Shown here piece by piece: positions 1-8,153 of a stretch of DNA of 64,000 nucleotides (its first letter is position 1; every line of letters starts with the position of its first letter). The position numbers and the translations under genes were made by a program. The stretch comes from SIAQ01 sp963767835 (GTDB taxonomy: Bacteria; Planctomycetota; Planctomycetia; Gemmatales; Gemmataceae), in contig CAVYFY010000015.1 in NCBI GenBank assembly GCA_963767835.1, forward strand, positions 310,001 through 374,000, in the 5' to 3' direction. The notes beneath the pieces are model-generated. The model did not search any database. It was not told the DNA's origin and saw only the letters and a list, made by a program, of their open reading frames with translations.

Positions 1-2
1 TG

Positions 3-65
3 CTCCCGCGCTATCCCAACGGCCGCTTCGAGGCAGGCCGCCCGGTAACGATTGTGATCGATTGA
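3..65 (+). CDS. C-terminal end of an upstream gene, possibly HlyD-like (partial)
   Basis: An open frame enters from the left edge and stops with TGA at 63-65. It encodes about 20 residues ending GRPVTIVID. A C-terminus of the G-x-PVTVxID kind is common in the last beta strands of HlyD/RND adaptor barrels, and the next gene also has an HlyD part, so an adaptor subunit is a reasonable guess. The fragment is too short to prove it. Confidence 0.4.
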   Translation, partial: LPRYPNGRFEAGRPVTIVID

Positions 66-70
66 ATAAG

Positions 71-168
71 CTCCCCTCTCCCTCCGGGAGAGGGGCCGGG
101 GGTGAGGGGCTCGACACGTTTTTTTAGTCTGCCCTCACCCCCGGCCCCTCTCCCGGAGGGAGAGGGGG
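71..168. repeat. REP pair (BIME-like), family A
   Basis: Two GC-rich palindromic units with core CCCTCTCCCTCCGGGAGAGG lie in opposite orientation, separated by a T-rich spacer of about 30 bases. The same two-unit arrangement, with a similar spacer, recurs at 15587-15690, and single units occur at 2906, 45780, 50239 and 51770. This copy lies between two genes, just ahead of the M50-HlyD start. Confidence 0.85.
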
Positions 169-191
169 AGAAAACTTCTCGGTTGAAAGCC

Positions 192-2438
192 ATGGAAGAA
201 AATGCCGCTCCAGCCAGTGATCTCGAACGCCGCAAGATGGTGCGTCTGCGCCGCCGCGCCGACCTCGAAGTCGTGCCGCAGCGCTACGAGGGGCGTTCCT
301 ATTTCGTCGTCAAGGATCCGGTCAACCTGCGCTACTACCGCTTCAAGGAGCAGGAGCATTTCCTGCTCACGCTCATGGACGGCGGGCACACGCTGGACGC
401 CGCCCAGAAGGCCTTCGAGGACCGCTTCCGCCCGGAGCGGCTCAAGCTCGAAGACCTCGAGCAATTCGGCCAGCAGCTCTTGACCATGGGCCTGGTGCAG
501 AACGAAGCCCCCCAGGCAGGCAAGCAGCTCTACGAAAATCGCACCAAGCGCATCCGCATGGAATGGATGCAGACGCTCACCAATATCCTCTACATCAAGA
601 TTCCCGTCTTCGATCCAGAGAAGCTGCTTCGCCACATGATCCCGTACATGGGCTGGATCTTCACGCGGCTCTTCCTGCTGGCGAGCGTGATGTTCATGGG
701 CTCGGCGCTGGCCCTGGTGTTCACGCATTTCGAGACGTTCTACAGCAAGCTGCCCACTTTCGAGAGCTACTTCACCTTCAAAAACGTGGTATATTTGTGG
801 ATCGCGTTGGGCTGCGTCAAGGTGATCCATGAATTCGGGCATGGTCTGTCGTGCAAGGCGTTTGGCGGCGAAGTGCACGAAATGGGCCTGTTGTTCCTGT
901 GCTTCTCGCCGGCCATGTACTGCAATGTTTCCGATGCCTGGCGGCTGCCCAGCAAATGGCACCGCATCATCATCAGCTTCGCGGGCATCTACGTCGAGCT
1001 GATGATCGCGGCGGCGGCGACCTTCACCTGGTGGAACACCGCCAGCCAGCCCTTCGTCAACAACCTGGCCCTCAATCTCATGGTCGTCTGCTCCGTCAGC
1101 ACGGTCATGTTCAACGGCAACCCGCTGATGCGCTACGACGGCTATTACATCCTGGCCGACTGGATCGAAATCCCCAACCTGCGCGACCGGGCCAACAAAT
1201 ACCTGAAGAACCTGGCGATGGAGCATTGCCTGGGGATCGAGGTGCCGCCGGAACAGTACATGGAGCTGACGCGGCGCATTCTGTTCGTGGCCTTCGCCAT
1301 CATCAGCTACGTTTATCGCTGGGTCGTGACCTTCATGATCCTGAAATTCATGGCCACGTTCCTGAAGCCGTACAAGCTCGAGGTGATCAGCGAGATGTTG
1401 GCGGTGGGGGCCTTGGCGTCGATGATTGGCTGGCCGATGTACAACTTGATCAAGAACGTGAAGAAACGTGGGAGGTTGCCGGACATGAAACCGATACGAG
1501 TGACGATCAGCGCCTGCCTGGTGGCGGCGGCCCTGTTGGTGGTGTTTTTCGTGCCGCTGCCGGTCTCGCGCATCCGCGATCGCGGCTACGTCGAGCCGGT
1601 CGAGATCATGCGGGTTTCGGTCGAGGTTCCGGGCACCCTCAAGGAATTGCTCGTCAAGGAAGGGCAACTCGTCAAAAAGGGCAAGGAGCTGGCCCGCTTC
1701 ACCAGCCTGGTGCTGGAGAACAAGCGCGACGAGGCGCTGGCGCAGATGCGCATCAAGGAGAGCCTGCTCGATTACTACAAGGAACGGATCGCCAAAGAGC
1801 TTGACCCGTCCCAGCGCCAGGGCCTGACCGACGAGCGCACCCGAGCGGACAGCGACTTCAAATCGGCCAAGGCCAGCTACGATCACATCACCATGGAGCT
1901 GAATAAGCTGATCGTGCGCGCCCCGCGCGACGGTGTCGTCATCGGCCTGCCGCAAATCGACGACATCGGCAAGAGCTGGGACCGCGAGCAAAATTCGCTG
2001 TTCTGCAGCATCGGCGACAAGACCAAGCTGCGCGTCATCGTGCCGCTGTCGGCCGCGGATTACAAGCTCTTGGAGCAAAATATGAATAGCGAGAAGCCCA
2101 ACCAGCCGCTGGAATCGACGATCCGCGTTCAAGGCCACGGCGGCAAGCTCTGGCAGGGCCGGATCAGCGTGATGCCGAAATCCGCCGCCAAGACCATCCC
2201 GATGCAGCTCTCCACCAAGGCGGGAGGCCCCCTGGCGGTGAAGCCGGGCTCGACGCAGGGCGAAATCGAGCCGCAAAGCCAGGTCTTCCTGGTCGGCATT
2301 GACTTCATCGACCCGGACGACACCATCGCCATCAACTCGCACGCCCAGGTCAAGATCCATTGCGAATATCACTCCACCGCGTGGTGGATTTACCGCACCG
2401 TCTCCTCAACATTCGATCTCGGTTTGATGGGTCTGTAA
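192..2438 (+). CDS. Membrane M50 metalloprotease fused to an HlyD-type adaptor
   Basis: The 748-residue product combines three parts. Residues about 20-110 look like a PqqD-like winged-helix domain. Residues about 140-460 are a polytopic M50 (site-2 protease) core with the zinc motif HEFGH at 213-217 and a downstream RYDGYY motif with Asp316. After a last membrane segment near 435-460, residues about 470-740 form an HlyD barrel-sandwich/coiled-coil region with typical VPG and VRAPRDGVV motifs. Such fusions are known as putative peptide or secretion exporters next to HlyD and ABC genes, which fits the HlyD-like end at 3-65. The start is set at ATG 192 because the upstream open frame only translates the REP pair; there is no clear Shine-Dalgarno sequence. 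The protease substrate is unknown. Confidence 0.85.
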   Translation: MEENAAPASDLERRKMVRLRRRADLEVVPQRYEGRSYFVVKDPVNLRYYRFKEQEHFLLTLMDGGHTLDAAQKAFEDRFRPERLKLEDLEQFGQQLLTMGLVQNEAPQAGKQLYENRTKRIRMEWMQTLTNILYIKIPVFDPEKLLRHMIPYMGWIFTRLFLLASVMFMGSALALVFTHFETFYSKLPTFESYFTFKNVVYLWIALGCVKVIHEFGHGLSCKAFGGEVHEMGLLFLCFSPAMYCNVSDAWRLPSKWHRIIISFAGIYVELMIAAAATFTWWNTASQPFVNNLALNLMVVCSVSTVMFNGNPLMRYDGYYILADWIEIPNLRDRANKYLKNLAMEHCLGIEVPPEQYMELTRRILFVAFAIISYVYRWVVTFMILKFMATFLKPYKLEVISEMLAVGALASMIGWPMYNLIKNVKKRGRLPDMKPIRVTISACLVAAALLVVFFVPLPVSRIRDRGYVEPVEIMRVSVEVPGTLKELLVKEGQLVKKGKELARFTSLVLENKRDEALAQMRIKESLLDYYKERIAKELDPSQRQGLTDERTRADSDFKSAKASYDHITMELNKLIVRAPRDGVVIGLPQIDDIGKSWDREQNSLFCSIGDKTKLRVIVPLSAADYKLLEQNMNSEKPNQPLESTIRVQGHGGKLWQGRISVMPKSAAKTIPMQLSTKAGGPLAVKPGSTQGEIEPQSQVFLVGIDFIDPDDTIAINSHAQVKIHCEYHSTAWWIYRTVSSTFDLGLMGL

Positions 2439-2445
2439 TTGCTCG

Positions 2446-2485
2446 GCGTTTAGCGTTCGCAGGGCACGCTGCGAACGCTAAACGC
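2446..2485. repeat. Palindromic repeat, family B (GTTTAGCGTTCGC)
   Basis: GCGTTTAGCGTTCGC and its reverse complement flank a short loop, making a stem of about 15 bp directly after the M50-HlyD stop. Further copies are at 8081, 12583 and 45152, with half copies at 3251 and 46032. It could act as a terminator stem for the preceding gene, but has no T-tract. Confidence 0.75.
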
Positions 2486-2581
2486 AAACAAGGCGGCAAC
2501 AATCCCCTTGAGCCGGCGCATCGCCTCCCCTATTCTCTTCTCTGACGCCCGACTTCCCGCACCCGCATCCACGAGGTTCCC

Positions 2582-4690
2582 ATGCGCTTCTGCATTGCCG
2601 TCTGCGTGCTGCTGACGTTCCTGGCCCCGCTTCCAGCCGGCGAAAAAGCCGTCAAGAGGCCCATTACCCTCGAAGATCTCTGGAAGGTCAAACGCCTGGG
2701 CAAACCGTCGATCTCGCCCGACGGCACATGGGTCGCCGTCGATGTCACCTCCTTCGACATGGAAGACAATTCGTCGAGCACGCAGATTTGGCTCTGCTCC
2801 ACCGATGGCAAAACACAGAAGCAACTCACGCAAGGCAAGGCGAGCTCGACCGGCCCGATCTGGTCGCCCGACGGCAAGTCGATCGCCTTCACCTCCAAGC
2901 GCAATCTCCCCTCGCCCTCCGGGAGAGGGGCCGGTGGCGAGGGGAAAACGCAAATCTACGTCATCTCCCCCGAGGGCGGCGAGGCGAAACAAGTCTCGAA
3001 ATTGCCGATGACGCCGAGCGGCCTGAAGTGGGGCGGCGATTCCAAAACGATCTACTGCGTCGTCTGGACCTGGCCCGATACGCCCGATGACGCAAGCTAC
3101 CAGAAGAAAGCGAAGGCGAAGAAGGACGACAAGGTGCAAGCATTCATCATCAAGGATGCCCTGTATCGCGTTTGGGACCACTGGATCGCGGATGGGAAGA
3201 GGCCCGTCGTGTTCGCGGTTGATGCCGAGAAGGGAAGCCACCGAAATCTGTTCGCGAACGCTAAACGGTCGCTGCCGGTCAATAGCGGTTCCGCGAGCGA
3301 TTACGATGTGTCCCCCGACGGCAAGGAAATCTGCTTCACGTCCGAGACGGCGAAGGAACTCGGCATGGACTTCAACCTCGACCTCTACGTGATGCCAACC
3401 CAAGCGAGCCTCCCGCGTAAGCGGGGGGAGGAACCCAAGAACATCACGGCCGACAATCCGGCGAATGACTTCGCGCCCGTCTACGTTGGAGATAGACCAC
3501 CCTTCGGGCTTTTGTACCTGCGACAAACGACCAAGTTCTTTCACGCGGACCGCACGACAATCACAGTGCAAGACCGTGACGGCAAGAAATTTCAGCCTTT
3601 GAAGAACTTTAATCGCTCCTGTTCGAATCCATACTTCGTACGAGCCAAGGCCTCTGGTGTTTTCGTATTTGAGGCGGAAGATAGCGGCTTTCACAAAATA
3701 TTTGTATTTTCATTTTCTGGGGAGAGCAAAGCCAAGGCATGGACATCTGGATTTTCGGACCGCTCGCTGAACCTAAACTGGAAAGGTGCTGCGTTCTTGA
3801 GGTCTAATTTTGATTTTCCTGCATCTTTGTACGTTTTGGATGAAGATCTGAAACCCTCTGCTGTCGACCACTTCAACGACGACCTCCGCTCCCAATGGCA
3901 CCTCGGCGAAGTCAAAAACGTCACCTACAAAGGCGCCGACGGTGACGACGTGCAGATGTGGATCGTCTATCCGCCCGGCTTCGACAAAACGAAGAAGTGG
4001 CCGTGCCTGATGATGATCCACGGTGGGCCGCACAATGCGATCACCACCGATTTTCATTATCGTTGGAACGCCCATCTGTTCGCGTCCAAGGGCTATGTCG
4101 TCGCCATTCCGAATTTTCACGGCTCCTGCGGCTTCGGGCAGAAGTTCACCGATTCCATCACCGGCGACATGGCGACCAAGCCGTTCATCGATGTCATGAA
4201 GGCGACCGATTACATGGAGGCGTTGCCGTATATCGACAAGAGCCGCACGACTGCGGCGGGAGCGAGCTACGGCGGCTACATGATGGCCTGGATCAACGGG
4301 CATACCGACCGCTACAAAGCGCTCATCTGCCATGCCGGCGTTTACAACTGGGACAGCATGATGGCGTCGGACATCGTGCGCGGCCGAGAGCGCTCGCTGG
4401 GCGCTTTCCCCTGGGACGACCGCGCGAAGATCGACAAGCAGAACCCGCAGCGCTTCGCCAAGAACTTCAAGACGCCGACCCTGGTCATGCACGGTGAAAA
4501 GGATTACCGCGTGCCGGTGACGCAGGGGATGGAATTTTACAATACGCTGCGGATCAAGGGAGTGCCGACGCGGTTCGTCTATTTCCCGGATGAGAACCAC
4601 TGGATCTTGAAGCCGCAGAATTCGCGGCTCTGGCATCGCGAGTTTTTCGCGTGGCTCGACAAGCATGTGGGGGCGGGGCCGACGAAGTGA
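2582..4690 (+). CDS. Secreted S9 family prolyl-oligopeptidase-type peptidase
   Basis: The 702-residue protein starts with a signal peptide (about residues 1-19, ending PAG). A beta-propeller of TolB/PD40-like repeats with ISPDG and WSPDGKSIAF motifs follows, then an alpha/beta-hydrolase domain from about residue 430. The catalytic triad is visible: Ser562 in GASYGGYM, Asp641 in HGEKDYRVP and His673 in DENHWI. This is the DPP-IV/acylaminoacyl-peptidase group, expected to cleave small peptides in the periplasm. GAGG lies ahead of the ATG. Three palindromic repeats are translated in frame inside the propeller: a family A unit at 2906-2944, half a family B unit at 3251-3268 and a third hairpin near 3404-3432. 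The triad appears unaffected. Confidence 0.93.
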   Translation: MRFCIAVCVLLTFLAPLPAGEKAVKRPITLEDLWKVKRLGKPSISPDGTWVAVDVTSFDMEDNSSSTQIWLCSTDGKTQKQLTQGKASSTGPIWSPDGKSIAFTSKRNLPSPSGRGAGGEGKTQIYVISPEGGEAKQVSKLPMTPSGLKWGGDSKTIYCVVWTWPDTPDDASYQKKAKAKKDDKVQAFIIKDALYRVWDHWIADGKRPVVFAVDAEKGSHRNLFANAKRSLPVNSGSASDYDVSPDGKEICFTSETAKELGMDFNLDLYVMPTQASLPRKRGEEPKNITADNPANDFAPVYVGDRPPFGLLYLRQTTKFFHADRTTITVQDRDGKKFQPLKNFNRSCSNPYFVRAKASGVFVFEAEDSGFHKIFVFSFSGESKAKAWTSGFSDRSLNLNWKGAAFLRSNFDFPASLYVLDEDLKPSAVDHFNDDLRSQWHLGEVKNVTYKGADGDDVQMWIVYPPGFDKTKKWPCLMMIHGGPHNAITTDFHYRWNAHLFASKGYVVAIPNFHGSCGFGQKFTDSITGDMATKPFIDVMKATDYMEALPYIDKSRTTAAGASYGGYMMAWINGHTDRYKALICHAGVYNWDSMMASDIVRGRERSLGAFPWDDRAKIDKQNPQRFAKNFKTPTLVMHGEKDYRVPVTQGMEFYNTLRIKGVPTRFVYFPDENHWILKPQNSRLWHREFFAWLDKHVGAGPTK
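2906..2944. repeat. REP family A unit inside the S9 peptidase gene
   Basis: A single family A palindrome lies in frame within the coding sequence and is read as LPSPSGRGAGGEG. It interrupts a propeller blade between FTSKRN and KTQIYVIS, two stretches that would be contiguous in a normal TolB-like repeat. Confidence 0.85.
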
Positions 4691-4744
4691 ATGGTGGGCG
4701 AGCCGAGCCGCGTGCGGAAAGGGCCAAGGCAACGCTTCGGCTCA

Positions 4745-6439
4745 TCAGCGTGCCTCCGGGAGATTGGGGTCTGTCTGGTCGCTTGCCAATGGGGAGCGGG
4801 TTGGCGAGCGCCGCAACATCAGCAGCGTCAAATCGTCTTGCAGTTCCTTGGCGCCGGTAAAGCGATCGACCGCGAGCTTCGCCGAGTCGGTGCAGGCGGC
4901 CAGGGTGCGCTCTGTCGTGAATTCGCTTACGAGGGCGCGGATGCGCTCCAGGCCGAACATATCCAGGCGCCTACCGGTGCACGCTTCGAGCAGGCCATCC
5001 GTGAAAAAGCAGAGCGTGTCCCCCGCGTCGAGCTGAACATGGACCTCGGGAAATTGCAGCATCTCGTCCGAATAACCGAGCAATCGGCCCGGCTTGAGCG
5101 AAACCTCCTCGACGATGCCGCCGGCGCGGCGCAGCATCGGCGTCGGATGGCCGGCCGAGGCGAGCAGCACGCGTCCTGTCGCCGGATCGTACAGCCCATG
5201 CGCCAGCGTCACGAACATGCAGGTCGGATTGTCGTCGGCCAACTCCACATTGAGCTTCGCCAGCAGTTGTCCCGGCCGATCGACTTCCTTGACGAGATGA
5301 CGGCACAACGTCCGCACCGCCACCATGAAGAGCGCGGCCGGCATCCCCTTGCCCGACACATCGCCGATGAAAAACGCCAGGCGGCCCGTTGGAGTTCGCA
5401 CGAAGTCATAGAAATCCCCAGCCACCTGCCGGGCCGGGAACACGTGCCCGAAAATCTCGAAGTCGGCGTCCGGGAACCCCTCCAGCTCCGCGGGCAGATA
5501 TCCTTCCTGAATGTCGCGGGCCATCGCCAATTCTTGCAAAAGCCGCTCCTCGCGCAGCTTCTCGGCATGCAAGGAGACGTTTTCGAGCACGATGGCGACT
5601 TGCATGCCGATCGCCGTCACCAGGTGCAAGTCGGCGACGCGGAAGCCAAACCCCTTGCAGAATCGATCCGCCTGGATGACGCCCAGCCGCTTGCCGTCCA
5701 GGTTGATGAGCGGCACGCACAGGATCGAATGCAGATCCAGCGACATGATCGAATGGCTCGGCTCATAGCGTTGGTCGCTCTGCAAATCCTCGCTGATCAT
5801 GCCGATGCCTTCCTTCAGAGCCAACTTGACGATGGTCCGGCTGAAGGACAGCGTCGCTAGATCGCGGCCCGGACGGGTGCGCTGAGCACGCAGGACAAGC
5901 TTGTCGTCATCGCAGAGGATCACCATGATGCGATCAGCCTGAGGCAACAACTTCATGAGCTGTTCGAGCAACTTTTCCAGCAGCGGATCGAGCTCGAGGG
6001 TACGGGCCAGCTGCTGGGCGATGTCGAGCACGACCTGCAACTTGGCTGCCGGATCCTCGGCGAGCAGTTTTTCGTTGATGCTGGTGGCGCTTACCGTCTC
6101 GCGCACCACCAGGGCAGGTTCGGGCGACTCATGCGTCGTTGCATGGTCGGATCGTAGGCCGAACAGATAGGGGCCGATCTGGAATGTGTCGCCTTCCGCG
6201 AGCGGGCAGGGGACGCGTGGGGCGATGCGCATGCCATTGAGGAAGGTGCCGTTGCTTGAGCCGAGATCTTCGAGGAGGTGCTTGCCGGCTTGCGCATAAA
6301 GGTGGGCATGCTGGCGGCTAATTTGCTTGCCGGCCAGCGCAACATCGCATTCAGCATTGCGGCCCAGCGTGGTGCGGCCTTCGCCAATCGGAAAATGCCG
6401 CCCCGATTCCGGTCCGCGCAAAATGACAATCGCGCTCAT
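4745..6439 (-). CDS. FHA-GAF-SpoIIE/PP2C-type serine phosphatase
   Basis: The 564-residue soluble protein has an N-terminal FHA domain (about 5-95; LGRNAECDVAL, ISRQHAHL and GSSNGTFLNG motifs that bind phosphothreonine). A GAF sensor domain follows at about 130-290. The C-terminal SpoIIE/RsbU phosphatase domain (about 320-545) has GDFYDF, GDVSGKGMPAALFM and FFTDGLLEA motifs providing metal-binding Asp residues. Such proteins link Ser/Thr kinase signalling to partner-switching control of sigma factors. It converges with the S9 peptidase gene (54 bases between stops). No Shine-Dalgarno sequence is evident; the start follows the onset of the FHA domain. Confidence 0.93.
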   Translation of the reverse strand: MSAIVILRGPESGRHFPIGEGRTTLGRNAECDVALAGKQISRQHAHLYAQAGKHLLEDLGSSNGTFLNGMRIAPRVPCPLAEGDTFQIGPYLFGLRSDHATTHESPEPALVVRETVSATSINEKLLAEDPAAKLQVVLDIAQQLARTLELDPLLEKLLEQLMKLLPQADRIMVILCDDDKLVLRAQRTRPGRDLATLSFSRTIVKLALKEGIGMISEDLQSDQRYEPSHSIMSLDLHSILCVPLINLDGKRLGVIQADRFCKGFGFRVADLHLVTAIGMQVAIVLENVSLHAEKLREERLLQELAMARDIQEGYLPAELEGFPDADFEIFGHVFPARQVAGDFYDFVRTPTGRLAFFIGDVSGKGMPAALFMVAVRTLCRHLVKEVDRPGQLLAKLNVELADDNPTCMFVTLAHGLYDPATGRVLLASAGHPTPMLRRAGGIVEEVSLKPGRLLGYSDEMLQFPEVHVQLDAGDTLCFFTDGLLEACTGRRLDMFGLERIRALVSEFTTERTLAACTDSAKLAVDRFTGAKELQDDLTLLMLRRSPTRSPLASDQTDPNLPEAR

Positions 6440-6868
6440 GCACTTGTTTTACCCGATTTCGGGGTCCGAATGCAAGAAGCTCGTTCCCGTTTACGGTAAG
6501 CAGGCCCGAAGACCGGTGTTCCGCGCGGAACATCTGAATGCAATACTGACCTTAACTCGTCGCAGTGGCGAACGTGTGCAAACCCGTGCAATTCGTTCAC
6601 AGCGGGCCCTGACTTTGCAACGCCATTGAACCACAGAGACACAGAGGCACTGAGAAAGGCGGGATGGCAAGAAAAATCCTGCGTCTCGATTCCCTGCGTT
6701 GTCTTCTCTGTGCCTCTGTGGTGGTTCAATGGCGTTGCAAAGCCCCGGCCCTGGGCACGGCGGCGTCCGGCGTCCGGAAAATGGTTGACAAGGGCCATCC
6801 GCTCAGGTCTACTTGGGTTCGTCGTGGCATCCAGTTCCAGAATCCAAAATCTATCGGGAGGCTCTCTG
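6440..6868. other. Intergenic region with a long inverted repeat
   Basis: This 429-base gap between divergent genes holds a large hairpin at 6613-6742. No convincing gene was seen. The short open frames here run through the repeat itself. Confidence 0.6.
6613..6742. repeat. Long inverted repeat of the ACCACAGAGACACAGAGG class
   Basis: The arms at about 6613-6657 and 6704-6742 are nearly perfect reverse complements (CTTTGCAACGCCATTGAACC and ACAGAGGCAC motifs), separated by about 46 bases. Repeats with this CACAGAGGCACAGAG-like core are scattered through many environmental bacterial genomes. It would fold into a stem of about 40 bp. Confidence 0.8.
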
Positions 6869-7576
6869 ATGCGCTCATTGACTTCAATTGCAAGCCTAGC
6901 GGCACTCGTCGTGGTGCTGGCCGCCGCTGGTGCAGGCGAGCCCCGGCGAACCGGTGGCGACCGTATTCAAGTCGCAAAATTCCTCAAGGATCACGTCATC
7001 GGCAAAACGCTCTTCACGCCGAAATCCATCCACAAGCTGGACAACAACACCATGGAAAGTGAAACCGAGGATCAGACAACGTTTTCCAACTTCACCGAAT
7101 CGGCTCAGGGATTTAGCTTCGACACCACCACGATTAACAAGGCTACCAGGTACGATCTCGACAAATCGGGAAAGCGCAAGCTCCCTGGGCGCGATCTCAA
7201 CGGGACCGAGGTTTATCGCTATGAAATCGTCGAGCGCGTCAGCACGAATAAATTGACCGGCAATATCAGGATTCTGTCCATGACCACCAAATCTCCGAGC
7301 CGCGAAGGCGCTGCCATTCTGCTGTCGGGAATGAAAGTTGTGGATGGCAAGCTTTATTGGAACGAAACGCTACCGGGGTACTTGGATTTGATTGCCGCCC
7401 ATGGGAAGTATAAGCCCGGCAGTTGGGATGGCACAAACACGCTCTCCATTGAGAACGGGAAAATCCAGTTGAAAACGGAGTACACGCTTTTCGATGTCAA
7501 TCCAGACACGTTGAAGCGCACGCAGAGGTCCGACAAGATTCCGCCGTTCATCTCGAAAGAAGTCGATCCGCGATAG
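6869..7576 (+). CDS. Secreted protein of unknown function
   Basis: A 235-residue protein with a clear signal peptide (residues 1-23; hydrophobic core ASLAALVVVLAAAGAG). The mature part is polar, with no membrane segments or cysteine motifs, and appears beta-rich. The start at ATG 6869 is chosen because GGGAGG lies eight bases upstream and the signal peptide begins there; the longer upstream frame only translates the inverted repeat. I do not recognise the family. It stands alone, convergent with the PH-domain gene. Confidence 0.7.
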   Translation: MRSLTSIASLAALVVVLAAAGAGEPRRTGGDRIQVAKFLKDHVIGKTLFTPKSIHKLDNNTMESETEDQTTFSNFTESAQGFSFDTTTINKATRYDLDKSGKRKLPGRDLNGTEVYRYEIVERVSTNKLTGNIRILSMTTKSPSREGAAILLSGMKVVDGKLYWNETLPGYLDLIAAHGKYKPGSWDGTNTLSIENGKIQLKTEYTLFDVNPDTLKRTQRSDKIPPFISKEVDPR

Positions 7577-7594
7577 CTAATTCCCGAGACGAAT

Positions 7595-8065
7595 TTAATT
7601 CGTTGCCGCCGCGGAGATGAACGGCAGCATCTTGGCCCTGCCCGGCGCCCACGCATTGCGCGAATCGAGGATGGCATGGCGGAAGGCCTCGGCATCGGGC
7701 ACGGCGGTCAGCGTCATGGCGATGCCGTCGCCGCTGATGATTTTCAAATCGGCCGAGCGAAAGAAGTGGTCCACAGTGGCGGGGTCGAGCTGCACGTCGT
7801 CGATTTCGGCGAGCGCGATCGCCTGGCTGATTTTCGCGCTCCAGCCGCGCACGATCATGATTCTCTTGTCGGTGAGCTTGTAGCGGATGCCGATGAATGG
7901 CATGATCTTGCCGAAATAGACGCCGGACATGAGGAGCCAGCCGAGCGGGGCCAGAATGATCGTCTTGGTCAGCAATTTGCCAAGCCCGGCGACGGCTGGA
8001 ACTCGGGCAACGGTGGGCCAAACTTCACGGATGCGCGTTTCCTGGATGGCAGGTTGTTCCGTCAT
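7595..8065 (-). CDS. PH-domain membrane protein (bPH2/YdbS-like)
   Basis: The 156-residue protein has a hydrophobic stretch (about 35-60) followed by a bacterial PH-like region with IRYKLTDKRIMIVRGW and IALAEIDDVQL, the hallmark pattern of the bPH2 (YdbS/YdbT) family: R-Y-x-L-T-x-x-R followed by I-x-L-x-x-I-D-x-V. The role is likely membrane-associated; the molecular function of the family is not established. The start MTEQPAIQ is preferred over the longer frame, which runs back through a palindromic repeat at 8081-8119. Confidence 0.75.
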   Translation of the reverse strand: MTEQPAIQETRIREVWPTVARVPAVAGLGKLLTKTIILAPLGWLLMSGVYFGKIMPFIGIRYKLTDKRIMIVRGWSAKISQAIALAEIDDVQLDPATVDHFFRSADLKIISGDGIAMTLTAVPDAEAFRHAILDSRNAWAPGRAKMLPFISAAATN

Positions 8066-8080
8066 GTTCGATTCTCGTCC

Positions 8081-8119
8081 CCGTTTAGCGATCGCAGAGC
8101 ACTTTGCGAGTGCTAAAGC
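8081..8119. repeat. Palindromic repeat, family B, degenerate
   Basis: CCGTTTAGCGATCGCAGAG with an imperfect inverted partner (TTTGCGAGTGCTAAAGC). This is a diverged copy of the element at 2446 and lies just upstream of the PH-domain gene. Confidence 0.65.
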
Positions 8120-8153
8120 AATCCTATCGAACCGCACCGATTCGCCAAGGCCG

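Noticed and set aside
135..2372. A 745-codon open frame antisense to the M50-HlyD gene
   Set aside because: It is the shadow of a GC-rich gene; its translation is rich in His, Arg and Gln with no motif, while the plus strand has clear M50 and HlyD motifs.
4691..5860. A 389-codon plus-strand frame across the FHA-GAF-SpoIIE gene
   Set aside because: No family motif; the minus strand encodes the complete phosphatase. Same reasoning for long frames opposite the bat operon, the DUF1559-type gene and the DUF1501 gene.
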